Source of the DNA: an uncultured Lachnospiraceae bacterium
Lineage (GTDB): Bacteria; Bacillota; Clostridia; Lachnospirales; Lachnospiraceae
Direction: 5' to 3'
Assembly: GCA_910586355.1 (NCBI GenBank)
Contig: CAJUHJ010000004.1
Coordinates: forward strand, 1 to 64,000
DNA: 64,000 bases
Shown here: piece by piece, positions 44,759-53,466 of the stretch
Numbering within the stretch: the stretch's first letter is position 1
Layout: each line of letters opens with the position of its first letter
The notes under the pieces: model-generated
Databases searched by the model: none
Seen by the model: the letters and a program-made list of their open reading frames with translations, nothing else
Told to the model about the DNA's origin: nothing
Position numbers and translations under genes: made by a program

Positions 44759-45070
44759 TTATGTAAAATCTTTTATTTTATCCATGACGTCTATGCTTTG
44801 TTCTCCTAAGATTTTTTTAATCTGCTCTTCTGTCACTTGATCATTATCCCTTTTTTGACCATATCCATACGACGGCTGGTTTGCCCATTTCTTTTCACTG
44901 GCTGAAATTTCATCTTTCCAAGCCTCTTTCTGTTCCTGTACATTTTGCGGTTCGTCTTTTTCAGACATTTGTTCTGCTTCTTCCGGCGTAATATATCTGG
45001 CATTATAGAATTTTACGATACTTCTCGAACATTTTTCCTTGAAATTTCTTTTGTCAATTAAATCTTCCAT
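44759..45070 (-). CDS. Hypothetical charged protein, 103 residues
   Basis: I do not recognise this family. The product is hydrophilic, rich in Glu, Lys and Gln, with no membrane segment or Cys motif beyond one N-terminal Cys (EKCSRSIVKFYNARYITPEEAE). A low-complexity middle (QPSYGYGQKRDND) is followed by a predicted helix (QVTEEQIKKILGEQSIDVMDKI). It diverges from sigG across a 96-bp gap and precedes the dapF-like gene by 47 bp. A sporulation link is possible from position but unproven. Confidence 0.6.
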   Translation of the reverse strand: MEDLIDKRNFKEKCSRSIVKFYNARYITPEEAEQMSEKDEPQNVQEQKEAWKDEISASEKKWANQPSYGYGQKRDNDQVTEEQIKKILGEQSIDVMDKIKDFT

Positions 45071-45166
45071 TTTACATCCCTCATTCCGATTATCATTTAG
45101 TGAATAAAAAAAGCCAAAAGTGAGAATGATTTTTATATACTACTTTAAGAAACTGGAGGTTTTCTC

Positions 45167-45946
45167 ATGGCTGTCTATAAAGTCGAAATCTGCGGTGTTA
45201 ATACATCCAAGCTCCCCATCCTCAAAGAAGAGGAAAAAGAAGAACTGTTTAAACGAATCAAAGCCGGCGATACTGCTGCAAGAGAAACTTATATTAAGGG
45301 AAACTTACGGCTTGTTTTAAGCGTTATCAAACGTTTCTCCGGCAACAACGAAAATGTAGACGATCTATTTCAGATTGGCTGCATTGGCCTGATTAAATCA
45401 ATTGATAATTTTGACGATACAATCGGCGTCAAATTCTCCACTTATGCCGTACCTATGATCATCGGTGAAATCCGCCGCTATCTCAGGGATAACGCATCCT
45501 CTATCCGTGTCAGCCGTTCCCTCCGCGACACTGCTTACAAAGCCATCCATGCAAAAGAAGAACTGGCAAAAACATCTTTTAAAGAACCTACCATACAAGA
45601 TATTGCAGATTCTACCGGAATCCCAAAAGAAGATTTGGTATTCGCCCTGGATGCAATTCAAAGCCCGCTTTCTTTGTATGATCCCGTCTACACTGACGGC
45701 GGCGACACGCTCTATGTCATGGATCAGGTCAAAGACAAAAAGAATAAAGAAGACAACTGGATTGAAACCCTTTCTGTCAATGACGCTATGAAACATTTGA
45801 ATCAGCGAGAAAACTATATCATCAAACTCCGCTTTTTTGAAGGCAAAACGCAGATGGAAGTTGCAGAAGAAATCCATATCTCCCAGGCACAAGTCAGCCG
45901 CTTAGAAAAAGCAGCTTTAAAAAGTATGCGCAATTACCTAGCATAA
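45167..45946 (+). CDS. sigG: Late forespore sigma factor SigG
   Basis: Sigma-70 family factor directing late forespore transcription, 259 residues. The N-terminus MAVYKVEICGVNTSKLP is diagnostic of SigG. Region 2 holds DLFQIGCIGLIKSIDNFD and KFSTYAVPMIIGEIRRYLRD; region 4 ends with MEVAEEIHISQAQVSRLEK. A strong ACTGGAGG site precedes the ATG. In Bacillus and many Clostridia sigG lies directly behind sigE on the same strand; here it faces sigE, tail to tail. Its promoter is not clear, and a TATACT lies about 36 bp upstream. Confidence 0.95.
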   Translation: MAVYKVEICGVNTSKLPILKEEEKEELFKRIKAGDTAARETYIKGNLRLVLSVIKRFSGNNENVDDLFQIGCIGLIKSIDNFDDTIGVKFSTYAVPMIIGEIRRYLRDNASSIRVSRSLRDTAYKAIHAKEELAKTSFKEPTIQDIADSTGIPKEDLVFALDAIQSPLSLYDPVYTDGGDTLYVMDQVKDKKNKEDNWIETLSVNDAMKHLNQRENYIIKLRFFEGKTQMEVAEEIHISQAQVSRLEKAALKSMRNYLA

Positions 45947-45956
45947 AAACGACTAT

Positions 45957-45981
45957 TTGGGATACCGAAACGGTATCCCAA
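45957..45981. terminator. Shared hairpin between convergent sigG and sigE
   Basis: A perfect 11-bp inverted repeat, TTGGGATACCG and CGGTATCCCAA around AAA, begins 10 bp behind the sigG stop. There is no good T-run on the plus side; the minus side has TTTTT only 10 bases on. It probably separates the two converging transcripts. Confidence 0.6.
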
Positions 45982-46039
45982 TGACAACCTTATCCATTCT
46001 TTTATTATAACATAAATCCACAATTTTAAAATACTGTTT

Positions 46040-46780
46040 TTACTCTAAACGTATCATTTCTTTTTTCAAACGCCGCATAATCTTTTTTTCCAGTCTGGAA
46101 ATATAAGATTGGGATATTCCCAAACGGTCCGCCACCTCTTTCTGTGTCAGCTCAGCGCCGTTGCCCCTGCCAATTCCATACCTCAGTTCTACGATTAAGC
46201 GTTCCCTGCCCGAAAGTTTTTCTATCGCTTTAGAAAGAAGATGGTGTTCGACCTCTGCTTCAATATCTTTATAAATAACGTCTTCGTCCGTCCCTAAAAT
46301 ATCAGAAAGCAAAAGTTCATTTCCGTCCCAATCCACATTTAACGGCTCGTCAATACTGACCTCCATTTTTGTCTTGCTGTTCCTTCTCAAATACATTAGA
46401 ATTTCATTTTCAATACAGCGGGACGCATACGTTGCCAGTTTAATATTTTTCTGTGGATTAAATGTATTAATTGATTTAATTAACCCAATTGTCCCAATCG
46501 AGATTAAATCTTCAACTCCAATTCCGGTATTATCAAATTTCTTGGCAATATAAACCACCAGACGCAAATTGTGCTCAATCAACATACTTTTTGCAGCGTC
46601 TTCTCCATTGGCTCCCAGCCGGTTGATACACGCAGCCTCTTCTTCTGCTTCTAACGGAGGCGGCAGTACCTCGGCTCCCCCAATATAATGGATGTCATTT
46701 TCTGTTTTAAACAACATCTGGCAGACAGACGGCATCCATTTAAAATGAATCTGTTTTGGTATATTTATTTTTATGTACAT
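46040..46780 (-). CDS. sigE: Mother-cell sigma factor SigE (pro-form)
   Basis: Sigma-70 family factor for early mother-cell gene expression, 246 residues. The first ~30 residues are the pro-sequence, ending before HYIGGAEVLPPPLEAEEE, the region cut by SpoIIGA in Bacillus. Region 2 has DLISIGTIGLIKSINTFNP and KLATYASRCIENEILMYLR; region 4 has ELTQKEVADRLGISQSYISR. It overlaps spoIIGA by 10 bp, so protease and substrate are coupled. sigG lies beyond on the opposite strand. Confidence 0.96.
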   Translation of the reverse strand: MYIKINIPKQIHFKWMPSVCQMLFKTENDIHYIGGAEVLPPPLEAEEEAACINRLGANGEDAAKSMLIEHNLRLVVYIAKKFDNTGIGVEDLISIGTIGLIKSINTFNPQKNIKLATYASRCIENEILMYLRRNSKTKMEVSIDEPLNVDWDGNELLLSDILGTDEDVIYKDIEAEVEHHLLSKAIEKLSGRERLIVELRYGIGRGNGAELTQKEVADRLGISQSYISRLEKKIMRRLKKEMIRLE

Positions 46781-47595
46781 ATCCTTTCCTCTTTTCCTTT
46801 TACTAATTCCATTTTCTCACTTACACTGCCATGCAAAATCATCTGATATGCCCGATTTTGAAAAAGTGTATCTTCTGCAGCCGCTAAAACTGCCGGAGCA
46901 ATTTCCATTTCCGCTTCTTTCCATTGAATACAGATACGCTCTACCGTAAACGCTGATAACATCCCATTTTGACATCCAACAGAAGAAAAAGGGATAAGAC
47001 GCGTAGGAATTTGTGCATCCTGGCTCAACGACCCATATATTTCTTTTGCAACAATATGTACTGGTTCTTTCCGGTAAGGGTCAATCAAGCGGTTTCCAGT
47101 ATCATACAAAGCCCAAAGTTTGACTGTCCTGTTATTATGAACAATGGTGACCTGACAAAAACACTGCACATTTTGACGCTTCCTACGTAAAATATATAAA
47201 AAGACAATGACGGGAACAGCCGTCAAAAAAAGACACAGTTCATAATAATGTCTGCCTGCAATTGTGACATACATCCACTGCACGCTTCCTCCAAGCATTA
47301 AAATCACAAAATACATCAGACAAAATGCCTTTATATATATTTTTCCTTCCGCCGGGAAATAACATGCAAACATCATCCCCGGATTTACAATAAAATGAAT
47401 ACAAATAAGATAAACATCATAATTTTCAATCTGCAAAAACAATAAAATACCAGCGAAACTGCTAAGCGCACAACAAAACAGATACCGAAGCAGCCTTTTC
47501 TTCTGCTGTAATATTTCACTGACTATGTACACAGCCAAAAAATCCAGATAAACATTTGTCAGGAAAAATACATCTGCATAAAATTCATAATTCAC
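46771..47595 (-). CDS. spoIIGA: Sigma-E processing peptidase SpoIIGA
   Basis: Membrane-embedded aspartic protease that activates pro-SigE in the mother cell, 274 residues. About five N-terminal helices (residues 5-150) are followed by a cytoplasmic protease domain with the catalytic Asp in LYDTGNRLIDP. The start is GTG at 47595, six bases behind GGAGG. Upstream is a long-spaced promoter with Spo0A-like boxes. It follows ftsZ, the conserved ftsZ-spoIIGA-sigE order. Confidence 0.93.
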   Translation of the reverse strand: MNYEFYADVFFLTNVYLDFLAVYIVSEILQQKKRLLRYLFCCALSSFAGILLFLQIENYDVYLICIHFIVNPGMMFACYFPAEGKIYIKAFCLMYFVILMLGGSVQWMYVTIAGRHYYELCLFLTAVPVIVFLYILRRKRQNVQCFCQVTIVHNNRTVKLWALYDTGNRLIDPYRKEPVHIVAKEIYGSLSQDAQIPTRLIPFSSVGCQNGMLSAFTVERICIQWKEAEMEIAPAVLAAAEDTLFQNRAYQMILHGSVSEKMELVKGKEERICT

Positions 47596-47625
47596 TTCTC
47601 ACCTCCGGCTTTCATTCTACGATTC

Positions 47626-47700
47626 ATTATAAAAGAAGCTCCTTTGATTTTTTGTCAAAATACGGAATTTCTGCCTTAAATTCATCTTGTAGATTTGACA
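47626..47700 (-). promoter_or_regulatory. Spo0A-type promoter of spoIIGA-sigE
   Basis: TTGACA (47658-47653) and TATAAT (47631-47626) are both perfect but separated by 21 bp instead of 17. The B. subtilis spoIIG promoter, which needs Spo0A-P, has a similarly long 22-bp spacer. Two near-consensus Spo0A boxes (TGTCAAA against TGTCGAA) lie at 47700-47694 and, inverted, over the -35 at 47659-47653. Confidence 0.75.
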
Positions 47701-47738
47701 AAAAAAGACCTTAAGAACAAAAATATTCTTAAGGTCTT
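47700..47738 (-). terminator. Terminator after ftsZ
   Basis: A perfect 13-bp stem (AAGACCTTAAGAA and complement) around an 8-base loop, followed by TTTTTT on the minus strand, 22 bp behind the ftsZ stop. It isolates spoIIGA-sigE from ftsZ transcription. Confidence 0.88.
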
Positions 47739-47760
47739 AGACGTGTATTTGTACTATAAT

Positions 47761-49014
47761 CTATCTTCTGGTATTCTTTAAGAAGTCCGGAATCTGGATA
47801 TCCTTCTGAGGAACGGAACTCTCTGGTTTTGGCGGTTTTTTAATGCCGCCGTAATTAAACGGGGTCGTAGACGGCTGCTGTGCAGAAGATGCCCCCATAC
47901 CCATCTGTGAATTATGTATACCTGACGTAGACGTCTGATAGGTATTATTCAGCGGTCTTGCAGTATTTGTAATCGGACGGGCTGTATTTGCTGTGGAAGC
48001 CGCAGCAGAACGGCTCTGTCCAAACGAAGACTGAAATTTCGAAGTTCTGTTATTTATATTGTTCTGGCTTTCAAGTCCCGTCGCAATCACTGTAATTGTG
48101 GCTTCATCTGTCATATTTTCATCATACTTCGCACCAAAGATAATATTTGCATTGTCTCCGGCAAGATCCTGCACATAACTTGCCGCATCATTTGCATCCA
48201 TCAATGAAATATCACCGGAAATATTAATGATAACATGGGAAGCTCCTGTGATCGTCGTCTCAAGAAGCGGGCTTGCAACAGCTAACTTCACAGCTTCAAT
48301 TGCCTTATCGTCGCCCTTCGCAGAACCAATACCGATATGCGCCAGTCCCTTATCTTTCATAACTGTCTGGACATCCGCAAAATCAAGGTTAATCAATGCT
48401 GGTACATTAATCAAATCAGTTATTCCCTGAACTGCCTGCTGTAAGACTTCATCTGCCTTTTTTAAAGCATCCGGCATCGTCGTCCTTCTGTCTACAATCT
48501 CAAGCAGTTTGTCATTTGGAATAACAATCAAAGTATCTACACATTCTTTTAAACGATCAATACCAGAAACAGCATTTACCATACGGGTCTTTGCTTCAAA
48601 TTTGAACGGCTTTGTCACTACGCCAACCGTCAGGATACCCTGCTCCTTTGCAATCTGTGCAACTACGGGCGCCGCACCCGTTCCTGTTCCACCGCCCATT
48701 CCACAAGTGACGAAAATCATATCAGCGCCTTTTACAACTGCTGCCAATTCTTCTGCACTCTCTTCGGCTGCTTTCTGCCCAATCTCAGGCTGCGCTCCTG
48801 CTCCAAGCCCCTTTGTCAGCTTTTCTCCAATCTGAATCAGCGTCGGCGCTTTGCATAGCATCAATGCCTGCTTGTCTGTATTTACGCCAACAAACTCCAC
48901 TCCGGCGATTTCTTCATCAATCATTCGATTTACTGCATTATTGCCAGCTCCTCCAACTCCGATTACAATAATCTTCGCAGCAGAATCTGCATCTGTTGTT
49001 TTAATTTCAAGCAA
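47761..49014 (-). CDS. ftsZ: Cell division protein FtsZ
   Basis: Tubulin-like GTPase forming the division ring. The start is TTG at 49014 behind AAGGAGGAACC, giving 417 residues from MLEIKTTDADSAAK. A longer frame to 49038 would include the ribosome-binding site. Key motifs are VIGVGGAGNNAVNRM, the tubulin signature CGMGGGTGTGAAPV, and the catalytic T7 loop with NLDFADVQTVM. A Ser/Thr/Asn-rich linker leads to the C-terminal peptide IPDFLKNTRR, which binds FtsA or SepF. It has its own promoter. Confidence 0.97.
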   Translation of the reverse strand: MLEIKTTDADSAAKIIVIGVGGAGNNAVNRMIDEEIAGVEFVGVNTDKQALMLCKAPTLIQIGEKLTKGLGAGAQPEIGQKAAEESAEELAAVVKGADMIFVTCGMGGGTGTGAAPVVAQIAKEQGILTVGVVTKPFKFEAKTRMVNAVSGIDRLKECVDTLIVIPNDKLLEIVDRRTTMPDALKKADEVLQQAVQGITDLINVPALINLDFADVQTVMKDKGLAHIGIGSAKGDDKAIEAVKLAVASPLLETTITGASHVIINISGDISLMDANDAASYVQDLAGDNANIIFGAKYDENMTDEATITVIATGLESQNNINNRTSKFQSSFGQSRSAAASTANTARPITNTARPLNNTYQTSTSGIHNSQMGMGASSAQQPSTTPFNYGGIKKPPKPESSVPQKDIQIPDFLKNTRR

Positions 49015-49117
49015 GGTGGTTCCTCCTTCTTTTTCCAAAAAAAATTTATCTAAAAATTGATTTTATACATTTTATTTTAAATAAAAGACATTTTCCATAA
49101 TTAGAGCCATATACTCT

Positions 49118-49146
49118 ATAATATAGTTTTTCGGATAATTAATCAA
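49118..49146 (-). promoter_or_regulatory. ftsZ promoter
   Basis: TTGATT (49146-49141), 17-bp spacer, TATTAT (49123-49118) on the minus strand, in the 162-bp gap after ftsQ. The leader of about 95 bases is very A/T-rich. Confidence 0.6.
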
Positions 49147-49176
49147 TAACATTTTTAAAAAAAATTATGTAAAGTT

Positions 49177-49947
49177 TTATTTTGTTTCATCAAAAATAAT
49201 ATCAGTTGTATTTTCTGTCCAGTTTTCTACATGAAGCGTACCGGTTTTACCGGAAAGCTCCGGCAAAATATAAGGCAGACGCTGGATTTTTTTTGTCAGG
49301 CTGTCTGAACCTCCAAGCAAAACTTCTATCCCCTTATAATAAAGCGTCATATCCCCCGCCTGTCCAAAATGGATTCTTTCCGGAGGTATTTCCTCTTTTT
49401 TCAATGCCCTTGTCACTGCTAAAAGGTTTTTTAAAATCTTCTCATTATCAATTGGAAGCTTTTCATACAAAACCACTTTTTTGCAGTCAAGTCCCTCTAT
49501 CTGCGGAACATCCTCTATCACCTCTTTAGACGTCTCCACTACAAACCCGTCCGTATCAAAATAAGCGTACTGGCCGATCGAATTAATATAAAGGCAGCCA
49601 ATCAGTCCCTTTTCGTATACATGTACGTTCAATGTATGTGGATTTTTCAAGGTAATCTCCATCTCGTCCACAAATGGCACCGCTTCTACATTCCAGAATT
49701 GGTATTTCAGCATAACATAGACAGAATTCCACGAATATTCGTCATTTAAAACAAATTTCTCAATTTGTTCATCTGTATAATGCTTATTTCCCTTTACGAT
49801 TACTTCCTTTACCGTAAAAACGTTATATATAATAAGGAACAGTATTCCAATTAAAAGAACCATTATGCAAATTATTCGCAGCAAAAGCCCCTGCCTTCGT
49901 CGCCTGTGCCGCTTTTTTGTAACTCTTTCTTTTCTGTCCTGGTCCAT
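49177..49947 (-). CDS. ftsQ: Cell division protein FtsQ/DivIB
   Basis: Bitopic membrane protein linking septal wall synthesis to the division ring, 256 residues. A short basic cytoplasmic tail (KERVTKKRHRRRRQG) precedes one helix at about 22-43. An external POTRA domain follows (VFTVKEVIVKGNKHYTDEQIE) and then a beta domain. It is directly adjacent to ftsW. Names FtsQ and DivIB are used for the same family. Confidence 0.9.
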   Translation of the reverse strand: MDQDRKERVTKKRHRRRRQGLLLRIICIMVLLIGILFLIIYNVFTVKEVIVKGNKHYTDEQIEKFVLNDEYSWNSVYVMLKYQFWNVEAVPFVDEMEITLKNPHTLNVHVYEKGLIGCLYINSIGQYAYFDTDGFVVETSKEVIEDVPQIEGLDCKKVVLYEKLPIDNEKILKNLLAVTRALKKEEIPPERIHFGQAGDMTLYYKGIEVLLGGSDSLTKKIQRLPYILPELSGKTGTLHVENWTENTTDIIFDETK

Positions 49948-51069
49948 TTATATCATCTCCAATTTAATACCATGGGATACACTTAATGCAAGCCCCATTT
50001 CTGTTAAAAGAATTGCAACAGAAGTACCGCCGTAGCTGATAAACGGAAGCGTCACCCCAGTATTTGGAATCGAATTTGTAACGACAGCAATATTTAGCAC
50101 AACCTGAATCGAAATATGCGCCATAATGCCAACGACAATCAAAGCTCCAAATAAATCGGAAGCATTATTTGCAATCACTAAAAACCTCCAAATCAATAGC
50201 AAAAACAGCAAAATTACGCAAATCGCGCCAAACAATCCCAACTCTTCACAGATAATGGAGAAAATCATGTCATTTTGCGCTTCCGGCAGAAATCCAAGTT
50301 TCTGCATACTCTCTCCCAATCCTTTTCCAAATAATCCCCCGGAACCAATAGCGTAAAGCCCCTGAAGCGTCTGGTAGCCCTTCTCATATTCTTCCGGATT
50401 CAGCCATATTAAGATTCGCTCTGCACGATACCCTGCCTGCATTATAAATACAACTGCAAATAAAGCAACAAATCCTCCCATGACAATAAACTGGAAATAT
50501 TTTGGGCTGGATACAAATATCAAACAGACGGCAATTCCCAGAATAATAATTGCCGTACTTAAGTTACTGTAACCGACAAGGCCTAAAATCGGCAGAAGAA
50601 TCATCATTATCTTGACGATGGACATAAAACTTCCCATCTGTCTTGGAATACGGTTGATAATTGTTGCAAGGAACAAAATAACAGCTATTTTTGCAAGCTC
50701 CGAAGGCTGGAAAGACAAAGGCCCCAACTTTAGCCATCTGGTAGATCCATTCAAATTTGTACCCATAAATATAACAGCCGTACAAAGTATAAGCGCAACT
50801 ATGTATGCCAGACTGCTGAGACGCAGCCAGATATGATAATCAATATTTGCCACTACAAACATCCCGCCAAAACCCAATATAGATGCAAACAGCTGTTTTC
50901 TCAAATAGTAAGAAGAATCACCAAATTTTAACTGTGAATTATAAGAACTTGTACTGTAAAGCATAACCAGACCAAAACCCACCAGAAAAATAATGATAAA
51001 CAACAGCGTATAATCAAAATATTTAATTTGTTTCTCCCCATTTTTCTTAGCCTTAGGCCGTCGGCTCAT
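49948..51069 (-). CDS. ftsW: Peptidoglycan polymerase FtsW
   Basis: SEDS-family glycosyltransferase that polymerises lipid II at the septum, 373 residues with about ten membrane helices. The hallmark region GSGGLFGKGLGESMQKLGF, then LPEAQNDMIFSIICEELG, and the C-terminal LPFISYGGTSVAILL are present. Its place in the division cluster with class B PBPs favours FtsW over RodA; SpoVE of sporulation is a close relative and cannot be fully excluded. It is followed directly by ftsQ. Confidence 0.93.
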   Translation of the reverse strand: MSRRPKAKKNGEKQIKYFDYTLLFIIIFLVGFGLVMLYSTSSYNSQLKFGDSSYYLRKQLFASILGFGGMFVVANIDYHIWLRLSSLAYIVALILCTAVIFMGTNLNGSTRWLKLGPLSFQPSELAKIAVILFLATIINRIPRQMGSFMSIVKIMMILLPILGLVGYSNLSTAIIILGIAVCLIFVSSPKYFQFIVMGGFVALFAVVFIMQAGYRAERILIWLNPEEYEKGYQTLQGLYAIGSGGLFGKGLGESMQKLGFLPEAQNDMIFSIICEELGLFGAICVILLFLLLIWRFLVIANNASDLFGALIVVGIMAHISIQVVLNIAVVTNSIPNTGVTLPFISYGGTSVAILLTEMGLALSVSHGIKLEMI

Positions 51070-51073
51070 AGAG

Positions 51074-52435
51074 TCACTCCTTTAAACTGCGCACGATTTC
51101 TTTAAAAATCCTCCCGCGCTCTTCATAATTTTGAAACATTCCATAACTAGCGCACGCAGGCGATAACAAAACGGCGTCGCCAAAACGAGCATGTGCGTAG
51201 CAGATATTTACTGCTTCCTCTAAAGATTCTGCCATTGTCACTGACAAAAATCCCTGTTCTTCAGCCGCTTTTGCAATTTTTTCCTTTGTCTGTCCGATTA
51301 AGACCAGTTCTTTTACTTTATCTCCAAATGCCCCAATCCACTTATCATAGACAGAATCTTTATTACTCCCTCCGCCAATCAGATACGTAGGCCGGTCCAT
51401 TGCCAAAACCCCCTGAATTGCTGCGTCTGGATTTGTTGCCTTGGAATCGTTATAAAATTTGACCCCCTTTTTCTCTGCTACATACTCAATTCTGTGCTCT
51501 ACGGCAGTAAATTCTTTTAACACCCTCTGTATAACGGAAACCGGAATTCCAAATCCAAACGCCATAGCAGACGCTGCCATCACATTTTCATAATTATGTT
51601 TTCCTAAAAGTTTTAATTCCTCTGTTTTTAAGAATTCCGTCGCATATCCTTCTTTTGCGTAGTAAATACAATTGTCTTTTAAATAAAATCCATCTTTTAA
51701 TTCCCGCGCACTGGAAAACCATATGACTTTTGTCTTTAACTTTTTACCAAAATCACGCAGCATACGGTCTTCATAATTGAGCACGCACAAATCTTCTTTT
51801 GTCTGATTTTTCGTAATGCTTTCTTTGATTGCTATATAATTCTCCATCGTATGATGGCGATTTAAGTGATCTGGCGTAATATTTAAAATCGCCGTTACTT
51901 TGGGTGCAAACTTATGAACTGTTTCAAGCTGAAAGCTGCTAATCTCCGCCGCCGTTACCGTACCCTCCGTGGTATCTAAAGCAACGCTTGTATATGGAAT
52001 CCCAATGTTGCCTACAACCTTAACGTCGCTATAATAACTCTTTAAAATCTCCCCTAAAAGCGTCGTTGTCGTCGTCTTGCCGTTCGTGCCTGTTACTGCA
52101 AGCAAATATCCTTTTGCAAAGGCATAGGCAAGTTCAATTTCGCCCCAGACAGCTATTCCCATATCCCGCATAGCCGTCACCATTGGGAGGTCTGTGGATA
52201 TCCCAGGGCTTAGTACCAGAATATCCGTCTTCTGCATTTCTTTTTTAGGCAAAACGCCAAGAATAACTTCCGTATCTTCCAAAAACGGATACTGCCGGAC
52301 CAAAGCCTCTGTGTCAAGATTTGTGTTGCCATCATATAATCTGACGTCCATCCGCTGTTTTATAAGGAGCTCTGCAGCAGCAATCCCGCTTTTTCCTATT
52401 CCAGCTACAAGAAATCTTTTGTCCTTTAAATTCAT
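51074..52435 (-). CDS. murD: UDP-N-acetylmuramoylalanine--D-glutamate ligase
   Basis: Adds D-Glu to UDP-MurNAc-L-Ala in the cytoplasm, 453 residues. ATP loop AVTGTNGKTTTTTLLGEI is near residues 113-130. ITPDHLNRHHTMENYIAIK and FYNDSKATNPDAAI are the Mur-ligase metal and substrate motifs. The N-terminal Rossmann domain binds UDP-MurNAc-Ala (LVAGIGKSGIAAAELL). It sits between mraY and ftsW. The murE, murF and murG genes are not in this cluster. Confidence 0.97.
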   Translation of the reverse strand: MNLKDKRFLVAGIGKSGIAAAELLIKQRMDVRLYDGNTNLDTEALVRQYPFLEDTEVILGVLPKKEMQKTDILVLSPGISTDLPMVTAMRDMGIAVWGEIELAYAFAKGYLLAVTGTNGKTTTTTLLGEILKSYYSDVKVVGNIGIPYTSVALDTTEGTVTAAEISSFQLETVHKFAPKVTAILNITPDHLNRHHTMENYIAIKESITKNQTKEDLCVLNYEDRMLRDFGKKLKTKVIWFSSARELKDGFYLKDNCIYYAKEGYATEFLKTEELKLLGKHNYENVMAASAMAFGFGIPVSVIQRVLKEFTAVEHRIEYVAEKKGVKFYNDSKATNPDAAIQGVLAMDRPTYLIGGGSNKDSVYDKWIGAFGDKVKELVLIGQTKEKIAKAAEEQGFLSVTMAESLEEAVNICYAHARFGDAVLLSPACASYGMFQNYEERGRIFKEIVRSLKE

Positions 52436-52448
52436 AAATCATTTCCTC

Positions 52449-53402
52449 CTACAATGCCATAAGAGCCGCCAGACATAAAATCGCTGTTACGACAGAAAAA
52501 ACTGCTACTACTTTCGTCTCCGGCCAGCCGCCTAATTCAAAATGATGATGGATCGGCGCCATACGGAATACACGCTTTCCATGCGTCGCCTTAAAATAAC
52601 TTACCTGAATCATAACGGAAAGCACTTCAATCATATAAATAAAACCCACAATTGGAATAAATAAAGGCATTTGAAGCATATACGCGGAAGCCGCCACAAA
52701 TCCACCCAGTGCAAGGGAACCTGTATCCCCCATAAATACTTTTGCCGGATAAACATTAAACAGCAGAAATCCCAGCAAAGCGCCGACCACCGCGCAGGTA
52801 ATCGGTTCAATCCCACTCTTTGCGCCTACTGCAACAACGCTGAAAAACGTTGCCACCAAAACAGTCACACTTGAAGCCAGCCCGTCAAGCCCATCTGTAA
52901 AATTTACACCATTGACGGTGCCGATTACGACAAAAAACATCAGCGGAACCGCCCACCAGCCAATATTTAGATATTGTCCCTTGCCAAACGGAATCTGCAT
53001 AAGCAGGGAAACATCAGTATAATTCAGCAGATAATATGCAAAAACCCCAGTTACCAGAATCTGCAGCAGCATTTTCTGCCATGCCAAAAGCCCATCGGAA
53101 CGTCTGAGCACTACTTTCAAATAATCATCTAAAAATCCGATAGCGCCAAAACCCACCGTCAAAAACAGAATTGGAATAATTTTCGGATAATCCTGGATAA
53201 AAAGAAGACTCGTAACCAAAACACCGGCCAATATAATCAAACCACCCATTGTCGGAGTCCCCGTTTTTTTCAAATGCGATTTTAGTTCTTCCCGCTCTGT
53301 CTGCCCGACTTTTAACTTCCTTAAAAACGGAATTATCACCGGGCCTAATAGCGCGCTAATCGCAAAGGCAATTAACACCGGCGCTGCTACATGATAAATC
53401 AT
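52449..53402 (-). CDS. mraY: Phospho-N-acetylmuramoyl-pentapeptide transferase
   Basis: Makes lipid I by moving phospho-MurNAc-pentapeptide onto undecaprenyl phosphate, 317 residues with about ten helices. The catalytic aspartates are in FLDDYLKV and NFTDGLDGLAS, and the substrate histidines in MAPIHHHFELGGW. GTPTMGGL near the N-terminus is also typical. The loci order PBP-mraY-murD-ftsW is a common Clostridial version of the division/wall cluster. Confidence 0.97.
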   Translation of the reverse strand: MIYHVAAPVLIAFAISALLGPVIIPFLRKLKVGQTEREELKSHLKKTGTPTMGGLIILAGVLVTSLLFIQDYPKIIPILFLTVGFGAIGFLDDYLKVVLRRSDGLLAWQKMLLQILVTGVFAYYLLNYTDVSLLMQIPFGKGQYLNIGWWAVPLMFFVVIGTVNGVNFTDGLDGLASSVTVLVATFFSVVAVGAKSGIEPITCAVVGALLGFLLFNVYPAKVFMGDTGSLALGGFVAASAYMLQMPLFIPIVGFIYMIEVLSVMIQVSYFKATHGKRVFRMAPIHHHFELGGWPETKVVAVFSVVTAILCLAALMAL

Positions 53403-53466
53403 AACCTTTCCCTCTTTCCTGTGCCTCTTTTTTTACTTCCAATTGTCCAGTATACGTTATTATAAA

